A DNA stretch of 64,000 bases from the NCBI GenBank assembly GCA_051859045.1, contig JBHYGK010000001.1:124001-188000 (forward strand), in the 5' to 3' direction. Shown in pieces: positions 33,800-42,980 of the stretch. The stretch is from JBHYGK01 sp051859045. GTDB taxonomy: Bacteria; Pseudomonadota; Gammaproteobacteria; Xanthomonadales; Xanthomonadaceae. Under the pieces are notes generated by a model that had not been told where the DNA came from, did not search any database, and worked only from the letters and a program-made list of their open reading frames with translations. Every line of letters begins with the position of its first letter. Position 1 is the stretch's first letter. The translations under genes and the position numbers were made by a program.

Positions 33800-35644
33800 A
33801 TGAGCAGCGTCAACCTCTCCGCCTTCATCTGGTCGGTCGCCGACCTGCTGCGGGGTGACTACAGGCCCCACGAGTACGGCAAGGTCATCCTGCCCTTCAC
33901 GGTCCTGCGCCGCCTCGACTGCGTCCTCGCACCTACCAAAGCCAAGGTGCTGGCCGAACTAGTGGCCAAGACGAAACAAGGGGTGAATCCCGATCCCTTC
34001 CTGCTTCGGGCCTCTGGGCAGAGCTTCTACAACATCTCGGCGCTGGATCTGGCCACGCTGCTGGGCGATCAGGATCACATCAAGCAGAACCTACACGGCT
34101 ACCTGCAGGGCTTCTCGCCGGCGGCGCGGGACATCTTCGAGCGCTATGACTTCGCCAGCCAAATCGAGCGCCTGGCCAAGGCCAACCTGCTGTACCTCGT
34201 CACCGAGAAGTTCGCGAACATCGACCTCCACCCGGAGTCGGTGGACAACGCTCAGATGGGCCATGTGTTCGAGGAGCTGATCCGGCGTTTCGCGGAGCTC
34301 TCCAACGAGACGGCTGGTGAGCACTTCACGCCCCGTGAAGTCATCAAGCTGATGGTCAACTTGGTCTTCATCGAGGACGACGACGTGCTGAGCCCCGGCA
34401 ATGCCGTGGTGCGCACCATGTATGACCCGACCGCAGGTACAGGCGGCATGCTCTCGGTGGCGGCCGAACACCTGGCCGAGCACAACCCCTCGGCGCGCCT
34501 GACATTGTATGGCCAGGAGCTCAATGACGAGTCGTACGCCATCTGTAAGGCAGATATGCTGATCCGCGGCCAGGCCGTGGAGAACATGGTCGCCGGCAAC
34601 ACGCTCAGCGAGGACGGATTCCCGAAGAAGACCTTCGACTACATGCTGGCCAATCCGCCCTTTGGCGTGGAGTGGAAGAAGGTCGAGAAGGTTGTCCGCC
34701 AGGAGCATGAGCAGAAGGGCTTCGATGGCCGATTCGGCCCGGGCCTGCCTCGTGTATCGGATGGCTCGATGCTATTCCTGCTCCACCTGGTGTCCAAGAT
34801 GGCCCCGGTGGTGGATGGTAAGGGCGGCAGCCGATTCGGCATCGTGCTGAACGGGTCGCCGATGTTTACGGGTGGTGCTGGCAGCGGCGAGAGCGAGATC
34901 CGCCGCTACGTGCTCGAGAACGACCTGGTCGAGGCGATCATCGCCCTGCCCACCGACATGTTCTACAACACGGGTATCGCCACCTACGTCTGGATCGTCT
35001 CCAACAAGAAGCCTGCCGCCCGAAAAGGCCTGGTACAGCTCATCGACGGCTCCCACTTCTGGCAGAAGATGCGCAAGAGCCTTGGTAGCAAGCGCAAGGA
35101 GATGAGTGATGAGCACATTGCCGAAGTGACGCGTCTGTTCGGCGACTTCGACGAGGCAGATCTCGTTACGCTCCTAGATGCTGCCGGAAAGGACGTCGGT
35201 CGCAAGGTGGTTGCGCGCGATGCGGCCGCTCCGGACGCGCCCGAGGGCGGCAAGGCCAAGCGCGTGCCGCTGGCCAGGCATTTCCGCAACGAAGCCTTCG
35301 GCTACACCACGATCACCGTCGAGCGCCCACTGCGCGATCAGACAGGCGAGATCGTTGTCTTCGAAAGGGGACGGCAGAAGGGCCAGCCGCAGCCTGACAG
35401 CAGTCTGCGCGACACCGAGAACGTGCCTCTCGGCGAGGATATCCCTGCTTACTTCCAGCGCGAGGTTCTTCCGCATGCGCCAGACGCTTGGATCGACGAG
35501 GCAAAGAGCAAGGTCGGTTACGAGATCCCGTTCAACCGGCACTTCTATGTGTTCGAGCCGCCGCGTCCGCTCGAGGAGATCGATGCCGAGCTGAAGGCCG
35601 TGTCGGCCAACATTCTGCGGATGCTCGGGGAGCTGGCGGAATGA
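33800..35644 (+). CDS. hsdM: Type I restriction-modification methyltransferase subunit HsdM
   Basis: A 614-aa N6-adenine methyltransferase. It has the HsdM N-terminal helical domain (LSAFIWSVADLLRGDYRPHEYGKVILPFTVLRRLD), SAM motif I DPTAGTGGML (about residue 211) and the catalytic NPPF motif LANPPFGVEW (about residue 284). The C-terminal extension (residues about 480-614) is found in the long HsdM group. It forms the M2S methylase with HsdS and the R2M2S nuclease with HsdR. ATG 33800 has GAAAGGA upstream and gives the family start. Its stop overlaps the hsdS start by 4 bases. Confidence 0.95.
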   Translation: MSSVNLSAFIWSVADLLRGDYRPHEYGKVILPFTVLRRLDCVLAPTKAKVLAELVAKTKQGVNPDPFLLRASGQSFYNISALDLATLLGDQDHIKQNLHGYLQGFSPAARDIFERYDFASQIERLAKANLLYLVTEKFANIDLHPESVDNAQMGHVFEELIRRFAELSNETAGEHFTPREVIKLMVNLVFIEDDDVLSPGNAVVRTMYDPTAGTGGMLSVAAEHLAEHNPSARLTLYGQELNDESYAICKADMLIRGQAVENMVAGNTLSEDGFPKKTFDYMLANPPFGVEWKKVEKVVRQEHEQKGFDGRFGPGLPRVSDGSMLFLLHLVSKMAPVVDGKGGSRFGIVLNGSPMFTGGAGSGESEIRRYVLENDLVEAIIALPTDMFYNTGIATYVWIVSNKKPAARKGLVQLIDGSHFWQKMRKSLGSKRKEMSDEHIAEVTRLFGDFDEADLVTLLDAAGKDVGRKVVARDAAAPDAPEGGKAKRVPLARHFRNEAFGYTTITVERPLRDQTGEIVVFERGRQKGQPQPDSSLRDTENVPLGEDIPAYFQREVLPHAPDAWIDEAKSKVGYEIPFNRHFYVFEPPRPLEEIDAELKAVSANILRMLGELAE

Positions 35645-36987
35645 AGTTGCCGCGCTATCAGAGCTACAAAGACAGCGGGGTCGAATGGATCGGCAGAGTT
35701 CCTTCGCACTGGAATCTGCAGCGCATGAAGGCATCCGTTGCCTCTTCCAAGAATGGAGTGTGGGGCGGCGAGCCTGCGGGCAGCGAAGACGATGTTCCTT
35801 GCGTCCGAGTCGCTGACTTTGACCGCCAGCGCCTCGTGGTCGGTTCGGTCATCCCAACGATTCGTAATGTCGCCTCATCAGAACGGAACGGCCGTATTCT
35901 GCAGGCCGGTGATCTGTTGCTTGAGAAGTCCGGTGGCGGTGAGAAGCAGCCTGTCGGGCAGGTTGTGCAGTATTGCCACAGCACTCAAGCAATTTGCTCC
36001 AACTTTGTTTCTCGCGTAAAGCTTCGCGAAGGGATGGCCTCTCGATTTTGGACCTACTTGCACTTTGCTGCATATGCGAGTCGCGTAAATACTCGGTCCA
36101 TCAAGCAGACGTCCGGAATTCAGAATCTGGACCAGGAGCAGTATTTCAACGAAATTTGTGCTTTCCCCGAGACGGCGGAGCAAACATCGATCGCCGCCTT
36201 CCTCGACCGCGAGACCGCAAAGATCGATGCGCTCATCGCCGAGCAGGAGCGCCTACTGGAACTGCTTGCTGAGAAGCGCCAGGCAGTCATCTCTCACGCG
36301 GTGACCAGCGGGATTAACCCCGATGCGCCGATGAAGGATTCGGGCGTCGCGTGGCTCGGGAGTGTGCCGGCGCACTGGAGCGTGATGCCTATTCGGTTGG
36401 CCGCTCGTTTGGAGTCTGGGCACACGCCAAGTCGGTCTCGCGAAGAGTGGTGGGAGAACTGCACTGTCCCTTGGTTCTCGCTCGCAGATGTTTGGCAGAT
36501 ACGCCAAGGTGCCGAAGTCATCTATGAAACGTCTGAGAAGATCAGTGAGTTAGGCTTGGCCAACTCTTCTGCACGCCTTCTCCCTAAAGGCACTGTCATG
36601 CTTTCTCGCACGGCATCGATCGGCTTTTCGGCGATTATGGGTGTTGAAATGGCGACGACACAAGACTTTGCTAACTGGGTCGCTGGGAAGAATCTACTTC
36701 CGGATTTTCTTCTGTGGGTTTTCCGCTCCATGCAGGGAGAGCTGAGGCGTCTAATGATGGGGTCGACCCACAATACGATTTACATGCCGGACATTCAGTC
36801 TCTTCGCTTTGCGCTTCCCCCGTTGGAAGAGCAGATTGTGATCGTCGATCATGTGCGCGATTCTCTAGGTTCATTCACCAGAATTGAGGCGGAAGCTATT
36901 CAAGGAATCAACCTGCTTAAGGAGCGACGTTCCGCATTGATCGCTGCAGCTGTCACCGGCCAGATTGACGTGCGCGAAGCTGCCTGA
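35641..36987 (+). CDS. hsdS: Type I restriction-modification specificity subunit HsdS
   Basis: A 448-aa specificity protein with two target-recognition domains. Repeats mark the architecture: YKDSGVEWIGRVPSHWNL at the start and MKDSGVAWLGSVPAHWSV at about residue 228, and central and C-terminal conserved helices (QTSIAAFLDRETAKIDALIAEQERLLELLAEKRQAVISHAVT and EEQIVIVDHVRDSLG...LLKERRSALIAAAVTGQIDV). Each half reads one part of a bipartite recognition sequence, which cannot be deduced here. Overlaps hsdM by 4 bases and the next ORF by 1 base. Confidence 0.95.
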   Translation: MKLPRYQSYKDSGVEWIGRVPSHWNLQRMKASVASSKNGVWGGEPAGSEDDVPCVRVADFDRQRLVVGSVIPTIRNVASSERNGRILQAGDLLLEKSGGGEKQPVGQVVQYCHSTQAICSNFVSRVKLREGMASRFWTYLHFAAYASRVNTRSIKQTSGIQNLDQEQYFNEICAFPETAEQTSIAAFLDRETAKIDALIAEQERLLELLAEKRQAVISHAVTSGINPDAPMKDSGVAWLGSVPAHWSVMPIRLAARLESGHTPSRSREEWWENCTVPWFSLADVWQIRQGAEVIYETSEKISELGLANSSARLLPKGTVMLSRTASIGFSAIMGVEMATTQDFANWVAGKNLLPDFLLWVFRSMQGELRRLMMGSTHNTIYMPDIQSLRFALPPLEEQIVIVDHVRDSLGSFTRIEAEAIQGINLLKERRSALIAAAVTGQIDVREAA

Positions 36988-37343
36988 TGGGTCGCCACTA
37001 CCGCCGCCGGCCATCACCTGTAGGCGATGTTGCTGCTATGTCTCACCGTGGCCCATGGTGGAAGCCGTTCGCCCTTGGCGCATTCGCTTTTCTGTTGTTT
37101 AGCGTGGCGTACCCACTGTTTGTCCATCACCTCGTCGCGGACAAGGATGCCGGGATGTTCCGCCCGGTGCTCGACCAGCTGCTCGGCCGCCAGTTGCACC
37201 GAACGTTCTTGATCGGCACGGCGTGCCTGCTCCTAGGTGCAGGATTGTCGGCGTGGAAGTATTGGCGGCACGAGGCCCTGAGTAGGGGCGAACTGCAGGC
37301 CGCGTCGTTCCTGTCTCGTCTGCTGGCCCGCTGGATCAACTGA
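36987..37343 (+). CDS. Small membrane protein inside the type I RM operon
   Basis: A 118-aa protein with two predicted membrane segments (about residues 28-46 and 75-92) and short basic loops. It starts on the hsdS stop (1-base overlap) and its stop overlaps the next start by 1 base, so it is part of the hsd operon. No family recognised. A small membrane protein translationally coupled to restriction genes may be an added effector or immunity part of the defence unit. Confidence 0.65.
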   Translation: MGRHYRRRPSPVGDVAAMSHRGPWWKPFALGAFAFLLFSVAYPLFVHHLVADKDAGMFRPVLDQLLGRQLHRTFLIGTACLLLGAGLSAWKYWRHEALSRGELQAASFLSRLLARWIN

Positions 37344-38107
37344 TGAGCGCTCTGGAAGACCCGTGGATGCAGCACGTTCCGGCGCTGTTCCGCGCCTTGG
37401 CTGATCCCTCTCAGCTTCATGCATTGCAGCGGCCTGCAACCGGCAACTTGGACGCCGCCTGCGCCACCTGGGGCGCGCTGCATTTTGCCCTTTGTTCCCT
37501 GCTGGGCTGGTCGGATGTCGGGAAGGGCCTGGCTTGGTGGTATCGAGAGGGCAAGCCCGCTGACGGCTTGCCGGTGATCGAGCTCATCAAGGAAATCTGG
37601 GGCGAGCGCGACCTGATCGACTACTACGCCGCATGGGCATGGAAGCCGGCCGATCAGGGCTGGATGCTCCCGCAGTCGGCCGATCCGATGCATGGTCCGT
37701 CCCCCACAGAGTTGGCCAAGACTTCGCTATGGACGGATGAGGACTGGTGGCGGGCCTTCGTCCGTCGCGGCCAGGATCACCACCACGACCCCTTCTATGG
37801 CGGGACGGATCCCCTACGCCTTTCCATCCATAGCGGTCGCGAGGACCAGGCGCCCTCGAGGGCGCCGGTGGTTCAGCTGCACCCCAAGAGCCGCCGCGGC
37901 GTCCTGGTCACCGAGGGGCTGCGGCACTGGATGGCCGATCTGGAGGTTCTTGGACAGGCACTGCCAGGGCTGGGCGATCGCTCATGGCATATCGAGGTCT
38001 TCGATCGGCGCGTAGGCTGGCTTGGCGAGTTCAGGCAAAGCCGGGTCACCGGCCGCTGGTTCCTCGGGAAGCACGGCGTTCACCTCGCCGGGGCGTCCGA
38101 GGCATAG
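37343..38107 (+). CDS. Unrecognised protein inside the type I RM operon
   Basis: A 254-aa soluble protein rich in Trp and His (GLAWWYREGKP, YYAAWAWKP, DEDWWRAFVRRGQDHHHDPFYGGTDPL), with a C-terminal beta-rich end (DRSWHIEVFDRRVGWLGEFRQSRVTGRWF). The HHHDPF stretch would suit a metal site, but I cannot tie it to a known enzyme. It is coupled to the membrane-protein gene before it and followed by a 65-base gap. It may act with its membrane neighbour. Confidence 0.65.
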   Translation: MSALEDPWMQHVPALFRALADPSQLHALQRPATGNLDAACATWGALHFALCSLLGWSDVGKGLAWWYREGKPADGLPVIELIKEIWGERDLIDYYAAWAWKPADQGWMLPQSADPMHGPSPTELAKTSLWTDEDWWRAFVRRGQDHHHDPFYGGTDPLRLSIHSGREDQAPSRAPVVQLHPKSRRGVLVTEGLRHWMADLEVLGQALPGLGDRSWHIEVFDRRVGWLGEFRQSRVTGRWFLGKHGVHLAGASEA

Positions 38108-38171
38108 GCCGCCGGCACTGGGTTACGCTTGATCGGCGAGTCGGCGAAGGACCAAGGAATGGACGCCCGCG

Positions 38172-38384
38172 ATGAGTAAAGACTGCACCCTCAAGATCTT
38201 CCCCGTCGATAGAGCCTCGACCGGGCTGCTCACCGCCGAGGTCGTGAATGTGACCGGCCTCGTGATCCCCGGCCTGCGGAGGGCAATCGGGGGCAGCAAC
38301 CAATCGTATGGCCAGTGGGCTGCCGGGCAGGTGGCCATGGCCCAGCAGACCGGAGCGACGGTCACTTCGGAAACCAGTGCATGA
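38172..38384 (+). CDS. Small hypothetical protein before hsdR
   Basis: A 70-aa protein with a beta-rich start (CTLKIFPVDRASTGLLTAEVVNV) and a Gly/Ser/Gln-rich end. Its stop overlaps the hsdR ATG by 4 bases, which supports it as a real, translated gene that couples hsdR translation. Not recognised. Confidence 0.55.
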   Translation: MSKDCTLKIFPVDRASTGLLTAEVVNVTGLVIPGLRRAIGGSNQSYGQWAAGQVAMAQQTGATVTSETSA

Positions 38385-41300
38385 GTCTGCACAAGGAAAT
38401 CCACTTCGAGGCCGATCTCTGCGCCGCCCTGGCGGCACGTGGCTGGCTGTACGCCGAGAAAGACGGCGAGGGCTTCGATCGCGCCAACGGGCTTTATCTG
38501 CCTGACCTGATCGCATGGCTCGAAGCCACACAGCCCCAGGCCTGGGCACTCGTCACGAAAAACCACGGGGGAGAAGCTTCCAAGCGGATCGCCGAGCGCA
38601 TCCGAAAGGGGCTGGATGAGCGCGGCACGCTCGATGTGCTGCGCCGCGGCGTCGAGATGGTCGGGCTGAAGGCGCCGTTGGCGCTGATGGGCCTGAAGCC
38701 ATCGCTGAAGACCCCTGAGACGCTAGCGGCCTACAGCGCCAATCGGCTCCGGGTCACCCGGCAGGTCCGGCATTCGCCCAACAAGCCCAATGATGCCTTG
38801 GACTTGGTGCTGTTCTTGAACGGCATCCCGGTTGCCACGGCCGAGTTGAAGTCCGATTTCACCCAGGGCGTTGGCGACGCGGTCGACCAGTACCGGTTCG
38901 ATCGCCACCCCCAGCCCAAGGGCGGCGTGAGCGAGCCGCTGCTGTCCTTCCCGGGCGGCCCCCTGGTGCACTTCGCGGTCAGCCAGAGCGAAGTCATGAT
39001 GACCACGCGCCTCGCAGGCACCGAGACCCGCTTCCTGCCCTTCAATCGCGGAAACTCCGGTGGCGCAGGCAATGCCCCGGTCGCAGGCGGTTACGCCACG
39101 GCCTATCTGTGGGAGGAGGTCTGGGAGCGGGAGAGCTGGCTCCAGATCCTGCAGCGCTACCTGATCGCCAAGCGCGACGACAAGGGCAAGGTCAGTGCGG
39201 TCATCTTCCCCCGCTATCACCAGCTCGATGCGACGCGGAAGCTGGTGGACGACGTGCAGGCCAAGGGGCCGGGCGAGCGATACCTGATCCAGCACTCGGC
39301 AGGGTCGGGCAAGACCAACTCCATCGCATGGGCGGCTCACTTCCTGGCTGACCTGCACGACGACCAGAACGCCAAGATGTTCAGCAGCGTCCTGGTGGTC
39401 TCGGACCGCAACGTGCTCGATGCCCAGCTGCAGGAGGCGATCTTCGACTTCGAGCGGACGGCCGGCGTGGTGGCCACGATCACGTCGGAATCGGGAAGCA
39501 AGAGCGCCCAGCTGACGGAGGCCCTGAAGGACGGCAAGAAGATCATCGTCTGCACCATCCAGACCTTCCCCTTCGCGCTCGAGCAGGTGCAGCAGCTGGC
39601 GGCCACCGAGGGCAAGCGCTTCGCGGTCATCGCCGACGAAGCCCACAGCTCCCAGACTGGTCAGGCCGCCGCCAAGCTCAAGCAGCTGCTTTCCGCCGAG
39701 GAGATGGCGGAGCTGGAGGACGGGGGTGAGGTCGACACCGAGACCCTGCTCGCGGCTGGCATGGAGGCGCGGGTTGGTGCGAAGGGGCTGACCTATGTGG
39801 CCTTCACGGCCACGCCCAAGGCGAAGACCCTCGAGCTCTTCGGGCGGCCCGGTCCGGAAGGCCTGCCGCAGCCCTTCCACGTCTACTCCATGCGCCAGGC
39901 GATCGAGGAGGGCTTCATCCTCGATGTCCTGAAGAACTACACGCACTACGACCTGGCGTTCAAGCTCGCGCACGACGGCAAAGAGTTCACCGAGAAGGAG
40001 GTCGAGCGCTCCACGGCGATGAAGGGAATCATGCAGTGGGTCCGCCTGCACCCCTGGAACATCGCGTCCAAGGTCCAGATCGTCGTCGAGCACTACCGCG
40101 AGAACGTCCAGCCGCTGCTCGAAGGCCAGGCCAAGGCCATGGTGGTGGTGGCCTCTCGCAAAGAAGCGGTGCGCTGGCAGAAGGCCATTCGGGCCTACAT
40201 CGAGGCCAAGGGCTATGACCTTGGCGTGCTGGCCGCCTTCTCGGGCGAGGTGAATGACCCCGAGAGCTTCCCCGAGCCAGTGACCGAGACCAACAAGCTG
40301 CTCAACCCCGCGCTCAATGGTCGCGACATCCGCGAGGCCTTCGCCCGGCCGGAGTTCCACCTGCTGCTGGTCGCCAACAAGTTCCAGACGGGCTTCGACC
40401 AGCCCTTGCTGTGCGGCATGTACGTCGACAAGCAGCTCGCCGGCATCCAGGCGGTCCAGACCCTGTCGCGGCTCAACCGCGCTCACAAGGGCAAGGACAC
40501 CACGTACATCCTCGACTTCGTCAACGACCCGGCCGAGGTGCTGAAGGCCTTCAAGATCTACTACGAGACCGCCGAGCTCGAGGCCACGACGGATCCGAAC
40601 CTCGTGTTCGACCTCCGCGCCAAGCTGGATGCTGCGGGCCACTACGACAGCTTTGAGGTCGATCGCGTCGCGAAGATCGAGACGGATCCAAAGGCGAAGC
40701 AGTACGAACTGAGCGCCGCCCTGGCGCCGGTCGCGGACCGGCTGCTGAAGCGCTACAAGGCCGCCCAGATGGATCGCGCTACAGCCGAGGCCGCGGGTCA
40801 GGAGTCCGCTGCGAAGAAAGCCAAGGACACCTTGGATGCCCTGGCGTTGTTCAAGGGCGACATGGGCGCCTACTGCCGCCTCTATTCCTTCCTGTCGCAG
40901 GTCTTCAACTACGGCAACACGGACATCGAGAAGCGCTTCATCTTCTACAAGCGCCTGATCCCGCTGCTCGACTTTGGCCGTGAGCGTGACGACGTCGATC
41001 TGTCGAAGGTGGTGCTCACGCACCACACCCTGCGCAAGGGAGCGAGGGCTGCCTTGAGCCTCGGGGAGGGCGATCCGGAGAAGCTGCCTCCCATTGATGC
41101 GGCCGGAATGGGCGCAGTGCAGGACAAGGATCGTGTGCTGCTCATGGAGATCATCGAAAAGGTCAACGGCCTCTTCGAAGGGCAGCTCACCGATGAAGAC
41201 CAGCTGGTCTACGTGAACGGCGTGATCAAGGGAAAGCTACTCGAGAACCAGACGCTAATTGAGCAGGCAGCAAGCAATGAGAAGGTGCACTTCTCAAACA

Positions 41301-41485
41301 GCCCCGATCTCGCGCTTGCTTTGACGCAGGCCATCATGGATGCATTCGAGGCGCACTCGACCATGAGTCAGCAAGCGTTGGCGTCAAAGAGAATCCAGGA
41401 TGGCCTGAAGGACATTCTTCTCGGCCCAGGTCAGCTCTATGAGACGTTGAGATCACTCGGTGGCAATGATGGGGCGCGAATCTAG
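38381..41485 (+). CDS. hsdR: Type I restriction-modification nuclease/translocase HsdR
   Basis: A 1034-aa subunit. The N-terminal nuclease domain carries D...ExK in LDLVLFLNGIPVATAELKSDF (about residues 147-167). The superfamily 2 motor follows: Walker A HSAGSGKTNS (about 306-315), the DEAH box VIADEAHSSQ (about 418), motif III VAFTATP, and motif VI VQTLSRLNRAHKGK. The C-terminal helical domain binds the methylase core. It cuts unmethylated foreign DNA after ATP-driven translocation. Separated from hsdS by three extra genes. Confidence 0.95.
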   Translation: MSLHKEIHFEADLCAALAARGWLYAEKDGEGFDRANGLYLPDLIAWLEATQPQAWALVTKNHGGEASKRIAERIRKGLDERGTLDVLRRGVEMVGLKAPLALMGLKPSLKTPETLAAYSANRLRVTRQVRHSPNKPNDALDLVLFLNGIPVATAELKSDFTQGVGDAVDQYRFDRHPQPKGGVSEPLLSFPGGPLVHFAVSQSEVMMTTRLAGTETRFLPFNRGNSGGAGNAPVAGGYATAYLWEEVWERESWLQILQRYLIAKRDDKGKVSAVIFPRYHQLDATRKLVDDVQAKGPGERYLIQHSAGSGKTNSIAWAAHFLADLHDDQNAKMFSSVLVVSDRNVLDAQLQEAIFDFERTAGVVATITSESGSKSAQLTEALKDGKKIIVCTIQTFPFALEQVQQLAATEGKRFAVIADEAHSSQTGQAAAKLKQLLSAEEMAELEDGGEVDTETLLAAGMEARVGAKGLTYVAFTATPKAKTLELFGRPGPEGLPQPFHVYSMRQAIEEGFILDVLKNYTHYDLAFKLAHDGKEFTEKEVERSTAMKGIMQWVRLHPWNIASKVQIVVEHYRENVQPLLEGQAKAMVVVASRKEAVRWQKAIRAYIEAKGYDLGVLAAFSGEVNDPESFPEPVTETNKLLNPALNGRDIREAFARPEFHLLLVANKFQTGFDQPLLCGMYVDKQLAGIQAVQTLSRLNRAHKGKDTTYILDFVNDPAEVLKAFKIYYETAELEATTDPNLVFDLRAKLDAAGHYDSFEVDRVAKIETDPKAKQYELSAALAPVADRLLKRYKAAQMDRATAEAAGQESAAKKAKDTLDALALFKGDMGAYCRLYSFLSQVFNYGNTDIEKRFIFYKRLIPLLDFGRERDDVDLSKVVLTHHTLRKGARAALSLGEGDPEKLPPIDAAGMGAVQDKDRVLLMEIIEKVNGLFEGQLTDEDQLVYVNGVIKGKLLENQTLIEQAASNEKVHFSNSPDLALALTQAIMDAFEAHSTMSQQALASKRIQDGLKDILLGPGQLYETLRSLGGNDGARI

Positions 41486-41720
41486 GTCTGTGCGCAGAAA
41501 GTCGCGAGGCTCCTCGTGCTTCCAAGAATCCGCTGGAGGCTGTCAATTCACTTGCAAAGACCTTGATGCGCCGTCCAGGGCTAATGAAGCCTTTGGGTGA
41601 TCACTCCGGCGGGAGATGATGCTAAGTGACACCTCTTTACTGGGCGTGATCAGAATAAGGTAAAGCCGTTCATGGGCAGCCTGGGAGCATAAAGCTCGCG
41701 ATTTTAGATCGGGGTCGCCG

Positions 41721-42731
41721 ATGGAGCAGCTAAGAAAAGATCATCACTTTGTGCCAAGGCTTTACCTAAAGCAGTGGTCCGTGGGCGGCATGATCTCGGC
41801 AAGTCCTTTGCTCGTTCCAAATGATGGCGTCGCCCAGTGGAAGCGCCGGTCATTGGCGAGTATTGCCTACCGCCAGCATTTATATACCCAGATGGTTGGT
41901 GGCGTTGAAAGTGATGGTTTTGAGCGCTGGCTTGACAGAGAGTTCGAGGCCCCTGCTGAACGCCCAATAATGCGCGCCGTAACAGAAATGAGGCTCGGTC
42001 CTGACGACTGGCGCGCTCTAGTGCGATTTGCAGTTGCTCAAGATGTGCGGACCCCACGTCGTCTTAAGGAGTTTATGCATCGCCAGGCCGACGAGCTTCC
42101 CGAGTTGCTTGAAAGCACTCTCAACTCTGTACTGCAGCGCCCGCGGCTCGAAGAAAAATCTGCACCTCAAGGAGCGGTCTCCGGAGACGGGCTGCCGATG
42201 AAGATCTCAGTTGAGCCTCAGGAAGACGGATCGGGAATCCTGAAGGCTGAGGTCGTTGTGGGGAGGTCGATGTGGATCTGGGCGATGAAACAACTCCTTA
42301 CAACAACAATTGAGAAAGTATCTTACAAGGGCTGGTCAATCCTGAAGGCTGCGGAGGGATGTATCTGGCCAACGTCCGACAATCCACTGATAAAACTCAA
42401 CTACGAAAATGAACATTCGTACGATTTTGAAGGTGGCTGGGTTGTTCGAAATGGAGACATTTTACTTCCCTTGTCTCCGACCCACTTGCTTCATCGGTGC
42501 GGTGGGAGGCGGTCCTTGCGAAAGAACACCAGGCTAAGCTCAAAGACATCCGACATGATCAAGAAGATCATCGTTGAACATGCAGACCGCTACGTTTTCA
42601 CATCAGAAGAATTTGACGTAGGCAAATACCGGAGGCGAAGAGTTGATCTCTCTCAGTACCTTCGCGAAAGAGATGAATGGAAGCGCTGGCATAGAGAGCA
42701 GTTGGCGTCTGAGTTTAGGCACGAGTCGTAA
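41721..42731 (+). CDS. DUF4238 domain protein
   Basis: A 336-aa protein. The start KDHHFVPRLYLKQWSVGG is the DUF4238 signature (HHFVPRxYLxxF); later, PTSDNPL and PLSPTHLLHRC are also typical blocks. The family is of unknown activity and often occurs in mobile islands and defence contexts. It lies 235 bases after hsdR and about 250 bases before the NTPase gene, so it may be a separate unit. Start is the ATG that gives the HHFVPR motif near residue 8. Confidence 0.8.
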   Translation: MEQLRKDHHFVPRLYLKQWSVGGMISASPLLVPNDGVAQWKRRSLASIAYRQHLYTQMVGGVESDGFERWLDREFEAPAERPIMRAVTEMRLGPDDWRALVRFAVAQDVRTPRRLKEFMHRQADELPELLESTLNSVLQRPRLEEKSAPQGAVSGDGLPMKISVEPQEDGSGILKAEVVVGRSMWIWAMKQLLTTTIEKVSYKGWSILKAAEGCIWPTSDNPLIKLNYENEHSYDFEGGWVVRNGDILLPLSPTHLLHRCGGRRSLRKNTRLSSKTSDMIKKIIVEHADRYVFTSEEFDVGKYRRRRVDLSQYLRERDEWKRWHREQLASEFRHES

Positions 42732-42980
42732 ATGCGCCTAGTGGGCGCGAGAACTAGACATGAAACCGTGGGGCTGTGCATTTTTCTAGTGGCCTGGGGG
42801 CATCGTGTCTTAGGGCTGGTGGCATTTCCTAAATTAAGGCCATGGCGATGGTTGGCCTTGGGTGCGGGCCCCGCGGGTATGTTCGCGCGGGCGAGATCGC
42901 GAAAAAAATGCAAGCGTAACTGTTGCTTCCCTCTGGCGTGAACGTGTATGCAAGAGAGGGTTGAATCGTGAGGTGAAGTT

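Noticed and set aside
42732..42941. 69-codon ORF between DUF4238 and NTPase genes
   Set aside because: Composition looks random and no start signal is present.
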